The notes beneath the pieces are model-generated. The model saw only the letters and a program-made list of their open reading frames with translations. It was not told the origin of the DNA and did not search any database. From the NCBI GenBank assembly GCA_036382395.1, contig DASVHW010000156.1, positions 1 through 38,653 of the forward strand: a stretch of DNA of 38,653 nt, in the 5' to 3' direction. A program made the translations under genes and the position numbers. This document shows positions 34,914-38,653 of the stretch, piece after piece (the first letter of the stretch is position 1; each line of letters opens with the position of its first letter). This stretch comes from Candidatus Binatia bacterium. Lineage in GTDB: Bacteria > Desulfobacterota > Binatia > HRBIN30.

Positions 34914-35825
34914 CTACCCCGCCGACGCGACGTAACGCCCGGGCTCCACCTCCCGCACGCGTCCCGCACACCGCAACATCTCGACATGCTGCTCCATACT
35001 CCTGCGCTCGACGGCGTCGGCAAACGACACCATATCTTGCTTCCGATAAATGAACCGGTGCTCCACGATCTCGTCCAACGTCTTCGGCTCGCCCAGGAAC
35101 GCGAGCAGGCGTTTCTCGCGGGTGCGGATGACGCCGGCAAAACGATCCAGTCGTTCCGAGAACGCGGCACGGCCTTCGAGGACGCCGACGTGATGAAAGG
35201 TGACGTACCAGCGCGCTTCGATCAGCCCCACCTGCCGCAGCGAGCGCTCGAAGTCTTCCAGCGAGGACCAGGCATCCCCATAGTACGGACCGAAGCTCGA
35301 GAGATCGATGTCGGCAAGATACAGGACGTCGTCCGGCTCGATATACAAAGCGCAGTGGCCGCGCGTGTGTCCCGGGGTGTGAATCACGCGCACGCGGCTA
35401 CCGCCGAGGTCGAAGACGTCGCCATCGCGGTACCCGAGCGCGTCCGGGCGGGGGGTGAAATGGAACCCGTCAACCAGAATTGTCCGGAAGCCGGCATCCA
35501 GATCACCTCCGTAGCCGTACATGGTCATCATGTTGTCGAGCGAATGGATGTTGGTCAGATCCAGTTCGTGCAGATACCAGGGCACGTCCGGAAACAAATG
35601 GTTGCCCGCAATGTGGTCCTCGTGGGAATGGCTGTTCAGCACCCGGTCGACGCGCGGCAACGCGTCGCGGCGCGGGATGACGGAGAGCGAAGGATCGATG
35701 AGCACGGTTTCCTCAGCGCCTTCGACCAGCAGTGAATTCCCGTAGGGGTATTTGCCGCCGTGCGCACCGAACAGGACGGTCACGCTGCCGATCTTACGAT
35801 CCTCGAGTCCCGCCCTCTCGCTCAT
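34914..35825 (-). CDS. MBL-fold metal-dependent hydrolase
   Basis: The protein has 303 residues from ATG 35825. The metallo-beta-lactamase-fold metal motif is complete: HSHEDH at about 65-70, HTPGHTRGH near 149, an Asp in LADIDLSS and a His in FHHVG. The C-terminal 80 residues are helical. Substrate classes include thioesters, lactones and glutathione conjugates; none can be chosen from sequence. Its ATG overlaps the stop of the upstream AOR fragment as ATGA, so they were or are coupled. The PLP-enzyme gene follows 8 bp on. Confidence 0.88.
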   Translation of the reverse strand: MSERAGLEDRKIGSVTVLFGAHGGKYPYGNSLLVEGAEETVLIDPSLSVIPRRDALPRVDRVLNSHSHEDHIAGNHLFPDVPWYLHELDLTNIHSLDNMMTMYGYGGDLDAGFRTILVDGFHFTPRPDALGYRDGDVFDLGGSRVRVIHTPGHTRGHCALYIEPDDVLYLADIDLSSFGPYYGDAWSSLEDFERSLRQVGLIEARWYVTFHHVGVLEGRAAFSERLDRFAGVIRTREKRLLAFLGEPKTLDEIVEHRFIYRKQDMVSFADAVERRSMEQHVEMLRCAGRVREVEPGRYVASAG

Positions 35826-36175
35826 CCGGTCACTCCCACCGACGTGGCAGTGCCGTGCCTGAAGGCCTGGAGCAAGTCAACCGCCGGCACGCGCGCCACG
35901 CCGTACTTTTTCCCGGTGAAGGCGCAGCCGTTGCCGATCACCGCACCCATCTCGTCACCAGTGTCGACGCTTTCCAGTGTACGGATCGCCGCCTCTTTAT
36001 CGCCGAAGGACAGGCTGTCCCCGTCGATGGCCACCGCCAGAGCGGCTCCGGCCTCGATGGTATCCACACCCAGTTCGCCGCACAGCCGAATATTCACGCC
36101 CAGACGAGATCGGACACTTCTCCCGGTGGACTCGTTCGCGATGCAACCGCAAGAGCGCACAGTGGTCTGACGCAT
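35822..36175 (-). pseudogene. Aldehyde ferredoxin oxidoreductase (AOR) remnant
   Basis: The frame ATG 36175 to TGA encodes 117 residues. ELGVDTIEAGAALAVAI, then SFGDKEAA and VIGNGCAFTGKKYGVARVPA, match the middle of the AOR C-terminal region (GlDTIexGaAl.vAm..g...FGD). A complete AOR has about 600 residues. The FeS and tungstopterin-binding N-terminus is absent. The first 30 residues look non-homologous. A different frame over about 36110-36206 reads HPELKDASDHCALL and EKCPISSGREY, resembling the preceding AOR segment, which indicates a frameshift. The C-terminus switches abruptly to DLLQAFRHGTATSVGVTG. I call it a decayed gene. Its stop still overlaps the MBL-fold start. Confidence 0.65.
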
Positions 36176-36205
36176 CCTTCAGCTCAGGGTGCGGGCGCGC
36201 TGACA

Positions 36206-37537
36206 ATGCCGGCTTCTTCCGCTAAAGGAACGGACTCGACTCCAACCGCGGGGAACGAATTGAAAGCAACGCCACCGAGTGCAGCACCGCCACCAAGCAT
36301 CCTAGGTAACGTGCGTTCCGTGTTTCCGCCCGATTTCCGCTTCTATCTCGTCAGCCGCTTCTGCACCGCCACGGCAATGACCATGCTGCGCGCGGCCATC
36401 CTGTGGCACGTCTTCGCCCTCTCGCATTCGGCCTTTCACCTCGGGCTGATCGGTCTGGTGCAGTTTGCCCCGGCACTGGGATTGTCGCTCGTCGCTGGAG
36501 CGGTGGCGGACACGTACGACCGCCGCAAGGTGATGATCGGGGTGGAGGTCCTGGCCCTCGCGTGTGCGCTCGTGCTCTTCATGGAAACCTGGAGTGACGC
36601 GGCTACCCTGCCGGTGCTCTATGCCATGATCTTTCTGGTCGCGATCGCAGGAGCGTTTGATAATCCGGCGCGCGCCGCGCTCCTGCCGGCTCTGGTAGCA
36701 CGCGAGGTTTTCCCACGAGCAGTAGCGATCGCCTCGACGAACCAGGCGCTGGCCTTCGTCACCGGCCCGGCGCTGTGCGGCGTGATCATCGCCGAAGCCA
36801 GCATCGCCAGCGTGTATGCCGCGTACGTCATCCTGATCGCCGTGTCGCTCGGCACGCTCATCTTGATTCGCTCCCGCCCACCAAGGACACCCGGACGCGC
36901 TGTGACCCTGCAAGCGATCCGTGAAGGGCTCGCTTACGTACGGCGGCAGCAGGTGATCCTCGGCTGCATGACCCTGGACATGTTCGCCGTGATCTTCGGC
37001 GGCGCCAATGCGCTGCTCCCGATCTACGCCAACGACATTCTCCACGTCGGCGCTTCCGGATACGGGCTGCTCACCTCGTCGCTCGAAGTCGGCGCGCTCA
37101 TCACCTCGCTGTTGCTCATCGTGGCACCGCGCATCACCCAGGCCGGCCGCGCATTGCTGATCGGCGTTGCGGTCTACGGTATCGCCACGATCGTGTTTGG
37201 GCTCTCTCGTTCGTTCCCGTTGTCAGTGATCGCCTACATGATCGTCGGCATCGGCGACCAAGTCAGCGTGGTGATGCGCGCCACGGCCATTCAGCTCTCC
37301 ACGCCGGATGAGCTGCGCGGCCGGGTCAGTTCGGTCAACATGGTCTTCATCGGCGCTTCCAACCAGCTCGGCGCTGTGGAATCGGGCTTTGTCGCCGCGC
37401 TCACCAACGCCACGTTCTCGGTCGTAAGCGGCGGCATCGGCTGTTTGGTTGTCCTGGCCATCGTCGTGGCGACGCTGCCAAAGCTGCGGCGCTACCGCAT
37501 TGAGTTCAACGAGCCGGCCGCGGCGCACGATCGTTGA
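36206..37537 (+). CDS. MFS transporter, exporter-like (EntS/MFS_3 type)
   Basis: The start is ATG 36206; the frame is open back to 35732, but that part is opposite the MBL and AOR genes and is not homologous. The protein has 443 residues. The first 35 are polar. Twelve membrane segments follow, with the loop 2-3 motif GAVADTYDRRKVMIG and the characteristic NPARAALLPALV, typical of the EntS/TetV-like drug and siderophore exporter branch. TPDELRGRVSSVNMVFIG near 375 is another family mark. Substrate is unknown. No siderophore synthesis gene is in the window. The downstream hydrolase starts 49 bp later. Confidence 0.85.
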   Translation: MPASSAKGTDSTPTAGNELKATPPSAAPPPSILGNVRSVFPPDFRFYLVSRFCTATAMTMLRAAILWHVFALSHSAFHLGLIGLVQFAPALGLSLVAGAVADTYDRRKVMIGVEVLALACALVLFMETWSDAATLPVLYAMIFLVAIAGAFDNPARAALLPALVAREVFPRAVAIASTNQALAFVTGPALCGVIIAEASIASVYAAYVILIAVSLGTLILIRSRPPRTPGRAVTLQAIREGLAYVRRQQVILGCMTLDMFAVIFGGANALLPIYANDILHVGASGYGLLTSSLEVGALITSLLLIVAPRITQAGRALLIGVAVYGIATIVFGLSRSFPLSVIAYMIVGIGDQVSVVMRATAIQLSTPDELRGRVSSVNMVFIGASNQLGAVESGFVAALTNATFSVVSGGIGCLVVLAIVVATLPKLRRYRIEFNEPAAAHDR

Positions 37538-37586
37538 TGCGGATGCCGTGACTCTGGAAGAGCGCGCGTGATATCCTCGCAGGCTC

Positions 37587-38474
37587 ATGAGCGAGATCCA
37601 GTATCCAGGTGCCGTGCCGCCCGAGCGCAGCCGAACCGTGCAATTGCTCGGCATCCGCATCAATACGTTGGAGTGGGGCGATCCCACGGCGCAGCCGCTG
37701 GTCCTCTGTCACGGCATGTGGGACCACGCCCGCAGCTTTGCGGTGCTGGCGCCGTTGCTGGCGCGCCGCTTCCGCGTCATCGCCATCGATGCCCGCGGTC
37801 ATGGCGACTCCGACTGGGCCAATGGCTATACCTGGGCTGCCGACATCGCGGATCTGCTCATGGTGCTGCGCTCGCTCGGCCGGCCCGTGCATCTCGTCGG
37901 CCACAGCAAGGGCGGCGGGCAGGCGACGGAGGCAGCGATTTTGGCTCCTGTGCTGGTCACGAAGCTGATCAACATCGACGGCTTCGGACCGGCTGCGTTA
38001 CCCGACGGCCCGGAGACCTTGCCAAAACGTTTTGCGGAGTTCCTCGACCGGCGCCGCCAACTGGCCGAACGCAACGGCTGGCGTCCGTACGCGCAGCTCG
38101 GCGACCTGGTGGAGCGGCGCCGCGCGCAGAACCCGCGCCTCACGCGGGAGTGGCTACGCTACTTCGCTTTTCACGGAGCCCGTGAAACGGCGGGAGGCTG
38201 GTCGTGGAAATCCGACCCGCACATGGCACACGGCTTCGGTCCGTGGCACCCGGAGTGGATCGGCCGCGCCTATGGCGCCCTACACACGCCGATGTTGGCC
38301 ATCGTCGGCTCCGAGCCGGACACGTGGGGACCGCTGCCTGAGCACATTCTTTCCGAGCGCCTCTCCCGGGTGAAGAAACTGGAACGCCGCACAATTCATG
38401 GGACCGGTCACTTCGTTCACATTGAGCGCCCCCTGGAAACCGCGGAGGTTATCCTCGACTTTCTGGGTTCCTGA
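37587..38474 (+). CDS. Alpha/beta hydrolase, 295 aa
   Basis: The start is ATG 37587. The oxyanion motif is CHGMWDHARSFAVLAPLLA. IDARGHGDSDW follows. The nucleophile elbow is GHSKGG (Ser), the acid is probably an Asp in the late strand (VGSEPDTWG), and the His is in HGTGHFVHIERP. This is a typical serine hydrolase of the epoxide-hydrolase/esterase superfamily, cytosolic. The stop TGA overlaps the next start (TGATG), so a second hydrolase is translated in tandem. Confidence 0.9.
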   Translation: MSEIQYPGAVPPERSRTVQLLGIRINTLEWGDPTAQPLVLCHGMWDHARSFAVLAPLLARRFRVIAIDARGHGDSDWANGYTWAADIADLLMVLRSLGRPVHLVGHSKGGGQATEAAILAPVLVTKLINIDGFGPAALPDGPETLPKRFAEFLDRRRQLAERNGWRPYAQLGDLVERRRAQNPRLTREWLRYFAFHGARETAGGWSWKSDPHMAHGFGPWHPEWIGRAYGALHTPMLAIVGSEPDTWGPLPEHILSERLSRVKKLERRTIHGTGHFVHIERPLETAEVILDFLGS

Positions 38475-38653
38475 TGCGCATTCAGCACGCCCGCGTCTCT
38501 CTCGAGCTGCACGAACTGACGCAACGCCACGGCCCTGCCCTGCTCCTGCTGCATGCGCTCTTCGGTTCGAGCGCCGATTGGGGCGAGCTGCCGCGCAGCT
38601 GGCCCGGGCCGGTCTACGCGCTCGACTTCTGCGGCCACGGCGGTTCGGATCGG
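38474..38653 (+). CDS. Second alpha/beta hydrolase, N-terminal part (cut by window end)
   Basis: The start is ATG 38474, sharing one base with the preceding stop. The first 60 residues are visible: a short strand, LLLLHALFGSSADWGELP (oxyanion-type HALFGS) and YALDFCGHGGSDR. This is the beginning of the same superfamily as the previous gene. The nucleophile lies beyond the window. Two hydrolases in tandem suggest a degradative module or two substrates in one pathway. Confidence 0.8.
   Translation, partial: MRIQHARVSLELHELTQRHGPALLLLHALFGSSADWGELPRSWPGPVYALDFCGHGGSDR

Noticed and set aside
35732-36205. N-terminal extension of the second MFS protein (158 codons).
   Set aside because: It is antisense to the MBL and AOR genes and has no membrane or family character; ATG 36206 is enough.

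Overview
The window is GC-rich, densely coded DNA from a Gram-negative bacterium. An Omp85 outer-membrane assembly protein, a TamB partner, Lgt and a type IV pilin cluster together require a diderm cell. No gene fixes the taxonomy. Acyl-CoA dehydrogenases, alpha/beta hydrolases, an aldehyde ferredoxin oxidoreductase (AOR) remnant and deltaproteobacteria-like hypothetical proteins would fit an uncultivated soil lineage such as Binatota or another former deltaproteobacterium. That placement is inference. There are no phage, transposase, CRISPR or rRNA genes.

Region 1 (1-5.7 kb) holds housekeeping and small genes: the end of a Mut7-C RNase-domain protein, a conserved hypothetical, tRNA-Ser(CGA) overlapping the 3' end of tadA, two small SH3-like proteins, a translationally coupled transglutaminase-like/Nudix pair, mobA, and a two-gene unit with an ImmA-like metallopeptidase behind a good sigma-70-type promoter.

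Region 2 (5.8-19.5 kb) is envelope biology: lgt, a TlpA-like thioredoxin and a secreted MA-type peptidase in one run, then a CNNM/CBS (CorC/TlyC) protein. Convergent to these is an operon of TamB followed by an Omp85 protein with about seven POTRA domains. A membrane protein and an MFS transporter follow. The 646-bp gap at 19301-19946 contains only very small ORFs and a 173-bp imperfect palindrome that looks like a MITE or REP derivative.

Region 3 (19.9-26.1 kb) is signalling and surface structure. A stand-alone receiver domain is divergent from an 817-residue pseudokinase-TPR-WD40 protein in which every catalytic kinase motif is lost. Convergent to that is a minor-pilin operon in the order fimU/gspH-pilV-pilW-pilX, preceded by a good sigma-54-type -24/-12 element. 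The 3' end of pilW is partly duplicated out of frame, and the untranslated copy, not the present pilW end, carries the ATGA overlap with pilX.

Region 4 (26.4 kb to the end) is catabolic: three acyl-CoA dehydrogenases, a frameshifted haloalkane-dehalogenase-like hydrolase with a C-terminal extension, a RecQ helicase, a D-cysteine desulfhydrase/ACC-deaminase-like PLP enzyme, an MBL-fold hydrolase coupled to an AOR remnant, an MFS exporter and two alpha/beta hydrolases, the last cut by the window edge.

The strongest leads are the pseudokinase with its divergent receiver, the pilW tail duplication, the seven-POTRA Omp85-TamB operon, the decayed AOR and dehalogenase-like genes, and the tadA/tRNA overlap. 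I found no complete unknown defence or mobile system.
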